Positions 49,211 through 61,896 of a stretch of DNA of 64,000 nucleotides are shown one piece after another (position 1 is the stretch's first letter; every line of letters begins with the position of its first letter). The notes under the pieces were generated by a model. That model was given only the letters and a program-made list of their open reading frames with translations. It made no database searches and was not told the origin of the DNA. Location of the stretch: positions 13,038,001 to 13,102,000 of the forward strand of contig CM072803.1 of NCBI GenBank assembly GCA_037013495.1, read 5' to 3'. A program made the translations under genes and the position numbers. Source of the DNA: Hippophae tibetana. Its lineage: Eukaryota; Streptophyta; Magnoliopsida; Rosales; Elaeagnaceae.

Positions 49211-49233
49211 AATAATAACCTTATCCCTTCGAA

Positions 49234-49557
49234 CTCATATTAGCACTTTATTAATCTTTTGTTTATAAATATGAAACTATTTGGAATCAAGCTAGTATTT
49301 TTAATGTTATAATGAACTCTAAATATGAAATCAAGTGTGACTCTAATTTGTTACTTGGCTTGGTTGAGTTTTGATGCCCTTAAACGTATGGAACAATTAT
49401 GTAATACGTGTATGGGCACCAAAACTCCACCAAGCCAAGTAACAAAATAGGAGTTACACTTGACTTTATATTTAGAGCTCATTATAGCATTAAATATACC
49501 AACTTCATTTCAGATAACTTCATATTTATAGACAAATGATTAATAAATTGCTACCAT
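49234..49557. repeat. Long hairpin (foldback), ~155-bp arms
   Basis: Left arm about 49234-49389 and right arm about 49404-49557 are reverse complements with a 14-base loop. Matching blocks include GTTACTTGGCTTGG with CCAAGCCAAGTAAC, and TTTATTAATC with GATTAATAAA. The innermost ~95 bp is closest to identical. It lies in the CACTA 3' region next to the copia insertion. It may be a foldback MITE or an inverted duplication, and a transcript would form a long stem. Confidence 0.85.
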
Positions 49558-49731
49558 GATGTTGTCATAAGGAAAGTAGTCAAAAGAGATGAGATGAAGT
49601 TTGGGCAAAAAATAGGTCCATAAAACAATGCATTCCCCAAAATAAAAGAGCACATAAACATCCATCAAATAGGGACTTCAGACACATGAATAGAGAAATT
49701 AAATTATTATAAAAATTATCTTTATGTTGTC

Positions 49732-52700
49732 ATATGTTCAAGATCATCAGAATCTTCTCCTAATTCTTCTTGTGATTATATAATTTGAACCATGTGTTCT
49801 GCCCATTCCTCTCATAAATCATCAAAAAATTGCTAGTTATAGCCCATCTTGTTCCAACCAAAGAACTATATGTATTTAAAATCAAAATAAGAATGTAATT
49901 TCATGAATTCACAAAAAAATAATTCATATATGTTAAAAACTTTTATGTATATTGGTAAAAGATATTACCACATCATCAATTAGAATTTTGATATTTGTGA
50001 TGATTTCGCTCATAAACTTCATGACATAATAACCACACATGACTCCATTATTTCGTTGTGGAACCTAAAAAGAAAGTGTACATGATTTTTCATATTCGAA
50101 CATATTTATTATTCAATAGTAAAATTAATAAAATTATTAATATTCGTTTGTACATACCATAACTTTATGTCATATAAGGTTATGAGATTTTTAAGGAAAA
50201 TGTCCCTAAACTTGTTCCACAACTTCCATTCCCTATCAAGGTTTAAAACAATTAGTTTTTTATTAAATATTATAAAGAACAATAGAAGAAAAATAGCTAG
50301 CTATAACTCTTACATTTCAACAACTGCTTTTGTATCTTTACTCAATTCTATGGAAGTTGAATCACAATACCAAGCATGATTATTGAATAGATAAAGGATT
50401 ACCAACATCCAATGATTTTGGCCTTGTTCAAACCTTAGTGGCCAAGGGATTATCAACTTTTGATTTTTGTTAAGTGTTAATGCCCTATTACATAATTGTT
50501 TAGCTCTAATGCTAACATCCTTCTCTTGATATTGATTGACATATGAAGAATTATAGAATATTGCTAAATGTGATGAGTGATTATGTTGAATTCGATAATA
50601 ACATGCCCTATATAAAAGAAATATATATAAGTAATTAGATAATATAAATATAATTATATATGTTCGACATAAAAGAAACAATATGCAAATCGATCATTTG
50701 ATATTCAAATAGCTACAATATGCACTCAATCGATATATAAGTTTGGCCGAGGTCTACACCATAAATTTCTATGGGAATTGGCACAATCCATCCATCATTT
50801 ATGCTAGATGCCCTCACAACAATAGTATTTCTACTGAAGTTTAAGGCATAATCATAACTATAATTTTTCCAAGGCTTCTTCTTGAATGACTTAGTGTGTG
50901 ATGATTGGCCACTAGACATAGATTTAGCACGAGATACTTGCTTCGTATCTCTTAAATGTGTCACATTTAAGAGTTCTGGTATAATAGACTAAAGAAGATG
51001 TATTATGTATGTTAGTAACAATAAAAGATATAATAAAATAGTAGTAGTAAACAAGTGTTATCTTTTAAGTAAAAAAATAGTATCATGTCAAAATTTATAA
51101 CAACTTGAATCGATGACCAAGCCACATACTGTACAACCGCCTCTTAGACTGTGGTAGCATCAAAAGGCACAAGTAGTGGACAATCATGGAACAATGATTG
51201 ATCAATTACTATTTGCCAATGATTTGGAAAATATTGATTATGAATCATCTGATCATTGCTCAATTTTTGTACCATTCCAATAGCAACAAAGTTCGTTGAT
51301 GAAAGATGTTTCAACAAACATTTTATATTTTGTAAAAAATTTAAGTGTTAAATATAATAAATAAAACATATAATAAAAAATAAAAATAATAGATTATCTA
51401 CACCCGAAATTAAAATCTTACAACATATGATTCATCAAATAGAGGAGGACTCCCATGTGGGGTAGCTATTGGATGTACATTCTCACCAAAACGTTCATCT
51501 TGATGTGATTGATGGTAAGAATGCACAGATTACATTGGAGAAAATGAATCACTACTTGATTGCATATGCATTCCTGGCATAAAAGGAGGACCAATAGGAT
51601 GACTATATCCTATACTATATATAGTTTGAGCGCCATGAGATTGTGTGGATGGCATGCCTGGTATGGATGATGGTATGCCTGGAATGGATGGTCGCATGCC
51701 TGGCCAATATAGCATGCCCTGATTGTAGAATGTTGTCATGCTTGACATGTGTTGTGCTTGATATTCTTTTATAGTGGCAATCTTACTTAACATTGAGGCC
51801 TTAAAAGAGTTGAGTTCTTCTTCAATTTTAGTGTACATTTTCTTACTGACTGTCTGAGGCTTTTGATTTGGAATGTTAAAATACTCCATATAACCATCAT
51901 ATTGGCTACCTCCCCTAACATGAGCAGGATGCTCGCGTCCGAATGTAATATATATAGCATCTCTCCCAAGCTCTTCGATTATTTCACGCCTGGATATTTG
52001 TTCTTGAACATATCTATGCAAATAATAAAACAAACAAACATATCATACATTATTACATCAATTATTAAAAATCATATGGACTTTGTGTCAACCGAAATTA
52101 CTAACCAACTTATCTAGTTGTTCTTCTCCTTGCTTAGTCATCGGTCTTGACTTCTTTATTTTGGGAGTCTTTATTTCGATGTACAATTTAGATTGGGTAA
52201 CCGGTCTACCCAATTCAGTTTCCTACATAAATTATGAAAAAATTATTAACCATGACATCAACTTAAATTTGAGGAAAATAAATATAATTTATTTTATAAA
52301 TTAACACAAATTAATAATACCATTCTATATCTAAATTTAGGATTTGAAGACCTCCTAGTACAGTTAGGAAGAATGTTATGCATTTGTATATTCTGATGTT
52401 CTTCCTTAATAATTTGAAATTAATCTGTACATCTATAATCCACGAAGTCTTTCCAAACTTGAGGTGTAATCCAAGGGTGTCCTTCAAGGATTTTGTAGAG
52501 CTCTACTTCATCAAGTGGTTCCAAATATAGAAACATATAATTTCTTGCCAATTTGGAAGTTTTATATTCCTTCCACCCCTTATTTGCAATCTTATAACAC
52601 TTGCTCTTCCAAGTGTCATTGACTTTGTAATGATTTTGTAAAAACACACTACAAAAGATTAGATATAATACAAAAAAATATAAGAGACTTACACAAATGG

Positions 52701-52962
52701 TTTTCCATATTTTGAAATTTTCATCTTCGTCAACCTAAGTCCAATCATTTATATTGATTGTTATACTGGACTTCACAAGTCTACCAATATAGGATTTCAA
52801 TTGTTGGCCATTTTCCTCTATTGGATTACCAGTGGCATCAAATTGAATGGATACTCTATCATCTGGGTTAAGTGGAGCATTAGATATATTCACACAATCC
52901 CTTCTTTTCAAATGCCCCAATGGATCATTTGGATCTACAAGCTCTGTTATCCAATGATCCAT
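49732..52962 (-). pseudogene. CACTA second gene: Transposase_24-like domain plus Ulp1/C48 protease
   Basis: Minus strand, intron-containing and degraded. The start chosen is MDHWITELVDPNDPLG (52962). The Transposase_24-like region follows: FDATGNPIEENGQQLKSYIG (about 52850), KCYKIANKGWKEYKTSKLAR (52600), HPWITPQVWKDFVDYRCTD (52440), then GREHPAHVRGG (51930). A Pro/Gly/Met-rich segment with repeated IPGMPS-type units (51540-51720) links to a C48 cysteine protease. Its His is in NHW (50412-50414), Asp in YCDS (50361-50363), Gln in VPQRNN (50056-50058) and Cys in MCGYYVMKFM (50035-50037). The last exon ends EHMTT-stop at 49732 and has two in-frame stops. Known in many plant CACTA elements; the role of the protease in transposition is not settled. 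Confidence 0.78.
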
Positions 52963-53069
52963 GAAATATGTGCAAACAATGAAGAAATATAAATTAATTG
53001 AAATTTTAGGAACATACATATATATAAAAATCCAAGAGTTATTACAACAATATAGAACATACATTATGT

Positions 53070-56000
53070 TTAATTAGGTTGTTGATTGTATACATATATT
53101 CCTTCATAATCACTTCGAGTCCATGATGAAGAATCATCGTCATAAACTAGATCATCACACACATTAGGCAATGGTAAAACTCTTTTTGTGGAGGCGTTAA
53201 CACAACAAACCATCTTGTGTAAATTTGATTGCTCACATAAAATACTTGTTTTGCATGAAGTGTTAACGTGAAAGGATCATCAGTGTGACTTATCTTGGAT
53301 AAATTTACAAGGATAAATCGAAAATCATCTATTTTATATCTAACATTGATAACATCTTCGACCTTATCACACAAGAAAACCGTTTCATGGAAGACCTCAT
53401 AATCCAATTCCCAAATCTCTTTAATTATACCATAATATGTTATATCATAAAGTATAGGATTACCATCTTTTGAACTGGAAAATTGCATAGTTTGTGCAAC
53501 CATCTTCACACCACTATTTTGATTTACTCAAACTTTGTCCCTAGCTTGATTCGTAAACCTCGATCCATTTATTGTGAAATTAGAAAATGATTTGACATCA
53601 AATTTTGGACCATGTGTAAGTCATTCTAAACTTTCTGTTATTTTATGATTGGATTTCTTGAGTTTATCTCGAATCTATGTATACAAAAACATGAAATGTG
53701 ATTAAAGCAAAGTTTTAAAACATTGCATAGAAGTACTAATGAATTCTTGTATATGACACTAACATGGTTGCAAAACCAATTAATAAGCTCTCGCTTATGT
53801 TCATCATACAACCATTTTTCTCCTCCTTTTTTTTATAATAAGGATCGATCTTCAATAAGTTTAAATGCATCCTATAATGTTATTAAAGATATATAAAGTA
53901 GATATCATCATTAATAGTTAAATAAAAAATATTTTTTGCATAAATGGAAAGGTTAAACATCACTTACTCTATGTACGGTTATGCCTCATTATTATTTACC
54001 AAAATAATTTGGTGTGCTTTTTCCCATCGAGTGTGATCAATATACAATTTCTTACTTCCACCAAGCATAGGGTTACCTACTTGGATCATGTGACTTTCTA
54101 ACAACAACTTGTACGTAGGATTCCAAATTTCAGTGCAACCACTAAAGTATTCAGAACAAAACTCAATGGCCTCTTCAATAATGTAACGTTCCACCATGCA
54201 TCCTTCATGTTGATTTCTATTATTTACATATAATTTAAGGACTTGTATATATATCTCAAAAGGATACATCCACCTTAAGTAAATAGGACTACACAATTAA
54301 ACCTCTCGAACTAAATGAACACATAAGTGAATCATTATATCTAAGAAAAAAGGAGAAAAATATTTTTTAATTAGACACAAAGTCTCTAAAATATCTTTCT
54401 ATAAAGAGTTTAACTCGCCAATTGATATAGATTTCTTGCATATTTTATTGAAGAATGAACAAAGACAAATTATTGATAAATGAACATGATTTGGAAGAAT
54501 TGATCTAATAGTAACTGGTAATAACTATTGCATTAAGATATGACAATCATGTGATTTCAATCCATAAAGTTTCTTATCGATGATAGACACAAAATTTATT
54601 AAGTTGGATAAGTAACCATCAGGAACTTCCACACCCGCCAAACATTTACAAAACACATCCTTCTCTTTTGTTGACATTGTATATGATGTTGGTGGAAAGT
54701 ATGTTTGATTCTTACCATTTTCCACCCTTGGTGCCAATTCAAGTCGTATGCCTAGTTTCTTTAAATCTAGTCTTCTTTAATTCCATCCTTCATTTTTTCA
54801 GGTATATTAAGTAATGTACCAATCAAGCTCTCACATACATTTTTCTCAATATGCATGACATCTAAGATGTGATGAATGTGTATGTCTTTCCAATAAGGTA
54901 ATTCCCAAAATATTGATTTTTTATTCCAACAACCACGGTCTACTAATTCTCCTCCTTTTCATTTTTACCCATTTTCATTAGTTGACCTCTTTCATTTCCC
55001 TACCTTAGTGAGTATTCTTTTTTTCATCTTTCCATATCGTTTGAATGTCATACCATTCAAGTTTCTTAATATCTCAACACCTCGCAAAGGTTGAGTTGCA
55101 TGATCATGATCTTCTTCACCATCAAACAATTTCTATTGGTATATAAACTTGTGTCCAGATGGCAAAAATCTTCTGTCTTCTATAATACATATTTCGTCGG
55201 TGAACAAGATAAGTTACAGAAATGCCATCACTACATATAGGGCATCCCTTGTAACATTTTGTTGCATGTCATGATAAGTTTCCATAGGAAAGAAAATCAT
55301 TAATTGTCCATAAAAGAACCCCCTCAAGTTAAAGTGTTCTTCTTTATGTCCATCGTAAACATTTACGCCATCATTCCACAACGTCTTTAAATCATTTATC
55401 AGAGGCTACATATATACATCAATATCAATACTAGGTTGTTTCGGTCCTGAGATCAATAATTTTAACATCATGAATTTTCTTTCCATACACAACCAAGGAG
55501 GAAGGTTGTATGTTACCATAATTACTGGCCAACAATTATATCTACTACTAAGGGAACTATGTGGATTAATTCTATCAGAAGTAATGGAAAGACGAAGATT
55601 GTGTGGATCAGATGCAAATTGAGGGGATAAATTATCTACTACTTTCCAATTTGGAGAATCACAAGAATGATGTAGCACCCCATCATTAGATCGATTATCT
55701 GAATGCTAAGTCAACATTTGGATGTCTTTTTACTTTTGAACAACCTTTGAAAGCGAGGTATTGGAGGAAAGTACCAAAGAACCTTTGTGGGCATGCCTTT
55801 CTTAGGTGTTGTCTCATTTGTAACATGCTTCCATCTCAATTCTTTACACATCAGGCAATCATCTAATGTCTCATATTCTTTTCTATAAATAATGCAATCA
55901 TTTGGACAAGCATGAATATTATGATATTCCATGCCAAACCGACTAAGAGATTTCTTCACTTCATACAATGAAGATGGAAATTCAATACTCTCAAGAAACA

Positions 56001-56465
56001 TATCGACTAGTAGATTTAGTAATTCTGTGAATCCCTTGTTATAAAAACCATGTTTTGCCTTCACATTGTACAAATGAACTAATCACGACATTTTAGTGTA
56101 TTTCTTGCATTTTGGATACAACAGTTTTTCAGCATCTTCTAGAAGTTTTTTAAAGGTTTCGGGATCATCCTCACGTAGTTCATCTTCAACACCATGAAAC
56201 ATATTTTCTGTTTGTACATTATGATAAGATGTATGTAATCCACTCACATTCTTATTTATCTCTTCCCCATGAGTATCATCAATATTTTCTCCATGATAAT
56301 ACCAACATTTATATCTCAAAAGAATACCACTACGGATAAGGTGATACTTAACCTCGTCATACTAATTTCATTATTACTATTTCTACAAGCAAATTCCATG
56401 AAACTTTCAACTCCAGAAATGTAGTCTTGCTCAATTCTACACTTTGACATCCAAGATTTATCCAT
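53070..56465 (-). pseudogene. CACTA transposase TNPD/TNP2-like, broken
   Basis: Minus strand from ATG at 56465 (MDKSWMSKCRIEQDYISGVE, the Transpos_assoc start) to a stop at 53070. The CPC-type zinc segment of that domain is missing: NNEIS jumps to DEVKYHLIRSGI with a frame change. TNP2 core pieces are ETFKKLLEDAEKLLYP (56140), IHACPNDCIIYRKEYE (55900), SITSDRINPHSSLS and LPPWLCMERKFMMLKLLISG (55590-55450), LPYWKDIHIHHILDVMHIEK (about 54880) and GLKSHDCHILMQ (54530). DUF4218-like (54510-53980) and DUF4216-like (53509-53147) C-terminal domains follow. Frames shift repeatedly, so no functional transposase is expected. Confidence 0.85.
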
Positions 56466-57126
56466 TTTATATTAATGATATTAAATTAAGCATATTAATT
56501 ATGTATCCAATCAATATATTTCAAGTATTATTATATATGAATTCTCTAATTATTAGAATATATACCAAAACATACATAATACAAAAATTTATCATTTTAA
56601 AATTGTATTACTTTTACTTAATAAAATATAATTATTTATATGTAAATAAATTTATCCACGTACGGTAAATATTATAGTCTCTCAAACCCATAACATCCAA
56701 ATATTATTTCCACATAAAATCAGCCAAACATATAATAACAAGCATAATACAAAACATACATAAATAAAAAATTTATACAAAAATAAATCAAATTGAATAA
56801 TAAGTGCATAGGATTAAAATAAATACTTACAAGAGTAAATGAAGTGACTAAATGAAAGAAATGAAGAACAAATAGGTGTTTTGTAAGTGAAAATGAGTGA
56901 GAAAATGGGTATAAAACATTTGAGTATTTTGCTAAAAAAAAGGGGGGATCTCAAAGATAATATGGAAAGGAAGATAACCAACAAAATGGTGTTGGAAATG
57001 GTGATTAAAGATGGATGAAAAATGAGAAAGAGTGGAGGATGTGAGCTTCGTTTTGAGGTTTTTTGGTGCTGTGCAATTTGAAAAAGACGTTTTGATGAAG
57101 AAGTGAGAAGAGAAATGGATTAATAC

Positions 57127-57989
57127 GTGTGGATAGCATAGATTGACATGTTGAACTGACGCTACACACGTGGATAGCATCGGTTGACACGTAGAACCGA
57201 TGTTATCCACGTGTGTAGCATCGGTTTAACACGTCAACCAATGTTATGTCCTACGTGTATTTTTTATTTTAAAATACAGTTTAAAATTGAAATTATATAG
57301 TACATTTTTTTTTATATTTTTGGTAATTATTATTTTATTTGAACTCTTTAAAATTTAATTTGGATATATATATAGTATAATTTTTTCTATTTTTTTTAGT
57401 CAATTGGTTTTTCAAATTATATAATTTTGTGTATTTTTTTGGATACTTAATTTTATATACGTACGTATGTACATGTTTTTCATACTAGTTATTGAATTGT
57501 ATAGCATGAAAAATAATTGCAAAATACAAAAAAGTTTTCAAAAAAATATATATAAAGGTTTATAGTTAAAATCAAATAAAATAATAATTAACCAAAAAAA
57601 AAATTATACTATTTAATTTCAATTTTAAAATAAAAAAATACACATAAGACGTAGCGTCGGTTGACGTGTAGAACTGATGCTATCCACATGTGTAGCGTCG
57701 GTTCTACACATCAACCGACGCTACGTCCTATGTGTATTTTTTATTTTAAAATTTCAGTTTAAAATTGAAATTAAATAGTACAATTGTAATTTTATTTCTT
57801 TGGTCAATTATTAATTTATTTGATTTTAACTATAAACGTTTTATATTTTTTTGAATTTTTTTTGTATTGTACGAATATTTTCATGTATATACAAACATAA
57901 AATTAAGTATCCAAATAAATGCACAAAATTGTACAATTTTAAAAACCAATTGGCTAAAAAGAAGAAGAATAAATTATATTATATTATAT

Positions 57990-58021
<32 letters not shown>

Positions 58022-58285
58022 CCAAATTCAGTTTTAAAGAGTTCAAATAAAATAATAATTAACCAAAAAAATAAAAAAAATTGTATTATATAATTTCAAT
58101 TTTAAACTGCATTTTTAAAATAAAAAAATACATGTAGAGCGTAGCGTCGGTTGAAGTGTAGAACCAATGCTACACACGTGAATAACGTCAATTCTAAACA
58201 TCAACCGATGATATCCATGTGTGTAGCGTCGGTTCTACACATCAACAGATGCTATCCACATGTGTAGCATCGGTTTTTCACAAAA
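57127..58285. repeat. CACTA 5' subterminal inverted-repeat array
   Basis: Clusters of GCGTCGGTTGACGTGTAGAA-type units in both orientations at 57130-57245, 57645-57730 and 58138-58285. The AT-rich segments between them (about 57250-57640 and 57735-58135) are inverted copies of one another, making a ~1-kb palindrome centred near 57688. The central cluster (57637-57738) is itself a near-perfect inverted repeat. Such motifs are where the accessory transposition protein binds in En/Spm. They also flank the transposase promoter here. Confidence 0.85.
57975..58022. repeat. ATATT/AT microsatellite
   Basis: TATAT(T)A repeats followed by (AT)n, inside the right arm of the subterminal palindrome. The corresponding left-arm site has only a short run. 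Confidence 0.8.
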
Positions 58286-58352
58286 CGGACTTTAAATTCA
58301 TTATAAGTTGATTTTCTTCAAAAATTGACTTTACATATCCACTTCAATATCA

Positions 58353-58367
58353 CATTTTGTAGTAGTG
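58353..58367 (-). repeat. CACTA right terminal inverted repeat
   Basis: Reads CACTACTACAAAATG on the minus strand, matching CACTACTAGAAAACA at 44170 with few mismatches. Confidence 0.8.
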
Positions 58368-59780
58368 AATGTAAGAGTTATTGTCCTAACACCTTAAATA
58401 ACAAGTAAATTGTTCAAAGTTAGATATCTATCTCAATATCATTAAAATGTCATATAAAGCCAAAAATTACGAAGTCCACATCTAAGATTAAAATAAAAAT
58501 TCCCAAGAATAGTACACCAATTTCGAAACATACATGAGTACACTCAACAAATAAATAATTATTGGGAAGGAAAAGAAAATTAGAATAAGATTGATAAGCC
58601 AAAAAAAGGCCTATCATCCCATCCATAACCTCCGTGAGAACTACCACCATGCCTTGAAGGCTTGAAAGGTGGTGGAGAAGAATTTGACGTTGCGATAATT
58701 CACTTTGACTTTTCATTTTAATTCTCTTTGACTCGATGATGGATCGATAGTGAATATGTCAATGTGATAAGAGAGTTATTTGCTTAAGAACTGGTAACGA
58801 AAATGGTAAACAATGATTTTTATAAATATTTTGATTTTTGATTTTATTTTTAACTGTTCAATAAACAAAAAAAATTGATGAAATAATATAAATAAAATAT
58901 TTTTATAATTCAATGGTAAAAATGTGAGACAAGATTTAATTCGATATTATAAACTATACACACATAATTGATGATAGAATTATATGTTTACCCTAAATAA
59001 TTTTCACTTTAACTAGAGAACTAGAGAAAATAGATGGATGTGAATTTCTAAATTTGCTTGTAAATTCAAAAGGACTAACATGAGTTATTAATATGTATAA
59101 TCTCTCCTTTTCTTCTTTAAAAAAATCACAATTTTTTTTATTTTTTTCTGTCGAGAAATTCATTTTAGACAAACTTTCTTCAGTAGATAATCATTATTTA
59201 TTTTTTATTTTGGATAAATATCACAAGAGTTATTCTATGATTTTTTTTCCATTTCACTTAGATTTAGATTTGGTATTGTAATTTTTTCATCTGAATATGA
59301 TTTATGCTTGGTTTTTTTTAATTTTATTATTAAATTATATAATTTCTATTTTTATCCTTAAAAAAATCTTAATTGTTAAAAAAATTGAATTAATTGATCA
59401 TATATTTAAATTATAGGATTGATATAGCTCATCTAAAAAATTACATAATTAAAAGATATCAATTACATAGTTACAAGATTAAAAAATCTCAATTTTTGAA
59501 AAATATTGAATTAATATATATGTAACAGGGAAAGAAGAGTAGAGTTAAACAATACTTGAAATAGATATAAAATTATAAGTAATAAGTTAGAATTTAAGCA
59601 AAAAGAATAGTTGATATTTTTATTAATTATAATAAATATTTATAAAAATATAAATATAAATTGTCTCATTTTTTAATTGGCGTACAAATTAATGTAAAAT
59701 AACATAATTATAAATTACAAAAAATAAAAATAAACAAAAATATACACATTATCAATGTATAACTTGATTGTGTTAATTTT
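58368..59780. other. Flank right of the CACTA element
   Basis: AT-rich. A minus-strand stretch (about 58610-58690) reads PPPFKPSRHGGSSHGGYGWDD in one frame and could be a scrap of a Gly-rich gene, but it is short and unsupported. I see no viral continuation here. Confidence 0.4.
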
Positions 59781-59789
59781 TTTCAATCA

Positions 59790-60580
59790 ATATATCCAAC
59801 TAAGGATTGAAATGTTGATGATATCATTGTTATTGTCGTGATATTGTCATTTTTTTTACATCCCTACATCGAAATGATATTTATATCTTTTGACTAATGT
59901 CGAAAAAATGTTAAGAATATCGTGAAATTGTCAAAAAATTATAACTGTTGAGAAAAATCATTTTTTATCAAAATATTGTGGATACTATGGATATTATCGT
60001 GAAATTATCAACAAAATGTTGATAAATATCAGATAAAATATTGTTCATATTAATTTTTTTTATTTTTTAAATAATTTACGTTTAAATTTATCTATTTATA
60101 GTATTTTTTTTTATCTTCAATCAACATTATTTATTTAGTATAATATTTTATACTTCTTTTCATATATATATATATATATATATATTATTTATACATCATT
60201 TTTATATTTAATTTACTAGTTTTACCTTTATAGTTTTTTTATTCATAATTTAAATTCTATTATGTCCCGTCATAGTATATCCATTTAAAATAATATTAAA
60301 AATAAATAATTATTTCATATTTTGATTAATTATTCTACAATATTTTGATTAATTAGTTGACTTATTGATCAAATTAAATACTATAAATTTTATTAATACA
60401 TGTAATAAATATGAAACTAGCTTAAAAATATAAATAATTGATTGTTTTGATATTTTATAATTTTTTATGAATAAATTCTATGATTTTGATAAAGTTTTCT
60501 TAAAAAAATTTAAAGTTTTAATCGATAACGATAATATCTTTGATATTTTCATAAAATTTAAATTTCGATATTTAAATCCA
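59790..60580 (-). repeat. Dispersed repeat family 3, minus copy
   Basis: Reverse complement aligns with 31010-31600 (TTTTATGAAAATATCAAAGA plus TATTATC, AACAATCAATTATTTATATT, AAAATATTGTAGAATAA) and extends about 200 bp further, rich in short ATATTGTCG/CGATAT-type words. An (AT)n run sits at 60163-60186. Confidence 0.5.
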
Positions 60581-61833
60581 CATTGATATTTTAAACCCTA
60601 TACCAAATTCAACCAATTCAAATGGTCCAATTTAGCATGATTTATGATTTTTATTGAATCCATCAATTCTTTGTTTATAAGAACGGATTTATTTGATTCA
60701 TTTTTAATTTTAATGCAAATCTAAGCAAATGTATGGTGTTGGAAGCAATCTCATTAAATACACATAGACATTTTTATTGGTTCATGGAATGATTGATTGG
60801 TCAAAAGGAGATCAGTATGTAGTCAAACACATATTAGAAGAATATTGAAGAATATTAGAAGAATATTGACTAACGAGATATTATCTAAATTTAATAAGAT
60901 AATATATGATATTATGAAATATGATAATATCTTTTTTGATTTCGTATGTCACATTCCAACCTATATAAAAATTCTTCTAATTCAGGTATGAGGTACGTCA
61001 TGTTTGATCTTAGTGCTTATTATTTCATTTCTCTTTCTATAGAAATATGATTTAGGCAGTGAAGTTGATTTGAACCAAGGTACCCAATGGCATTCCTCCT
61101 AACTTTCTTCTCTACTTCTTAGAATTAGGATACATGAACATAATGTATGCATATATTCACTTCATCACATGATATACACACCGATAATTCTATGTTTTAG
61201 AAGGGAAAAAATAATAATACAAACGTGTCCTATTTAAGCAAAAAATGTTAATATCAATTCTTAAAGAAGTTTTTCCATACCTATTTTCCAAGACAAGTAG
61301 GGTTGTGAATTATTTCTAATTAGATAAATTTTGTATTGAAATTATTCTATTGGAGATAAGAACTACTATTATTTGGTTGGAGGTATATGAAACGAAAACA
61401 GGAAAGGAGAATCCGTATGTGACAATGACATAAATCACCTTCTATGTCCCGCATTTCAAAACTTTATACCTCATTTTAATAAATATATAAATTTATTTAT
61501 ATATTTTTATTTTTTTTATAAATTTAGTTCCATAACCATAAAAATTATTCATACTATTTATTAAAATTTTATTATTATTTTATAATTCATTCTTATAATT
61601 TTAAATTATTTTGTAACAAGGTTCTTATATAAAAATTAAATATTTATTATTACATGTATTTATTTTTCTCCTAATCATACAATACTGTTTATCTTTTCAT
61701 TATTTATTGCCTAGAAATTTTCTTTTTATTATTATTATTATAAAATATTTATTGTTGATTTCTTTTTTTATTATTATATTGCTTTTATAATAAAAAACTA
61801 CTAAAATATTTAAAACATTATTTAGAATTCTCT
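60581..61833. other. AT-rich intergenic DNA
   Basis: No gene, repeat or promoter that I can support. Confidence 0.5.
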
Positions 61834-61896
61834 TCTCCATTTATAGGTTTCCATTCTCCATTTATAGGTCTCCATTCTCCATTTATAGGTCTTCAT
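61834..61896. repeat. 21-bp tandem triplicate
   Basis: Three units TCTCCATTTATAGGTTTCCA plus T at 61834, 61855 and 61876, with one or two differences each. Confidence 0.9.

Larger units (their letters stand above)
44170..58367 (-). mobile_element. CACTA (En/Spm) transposon with a nested copia
   Basis: Terminal inverted repeats CACTACTAGAAAACAT (44170) and, reading inward from 58367, CACTACTACAAAATG. The flanking triplets AAG and AAT match at two of three positions. Without the copia (4297 bp plus its 5-bp target duplication) the element is about 9.9 kb. Both genes run on the minus strand, so its 5' end is at 58367. It carries a TNP2-type transposase, a Transposase_24/Ulp1 gene, subterminal repeats at the 5' end and a partly duplicated 3' end. 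All genes are broken, so it is not autonomous as it stands. Confidence 0.87.

Noticed and set aside
58450..58716. 88-codon minus-strand open frame right of the CACTA
   Set aside because: No domain recognised. Another frame gives a Gly/Pro-rich stretch, and neither is supported.
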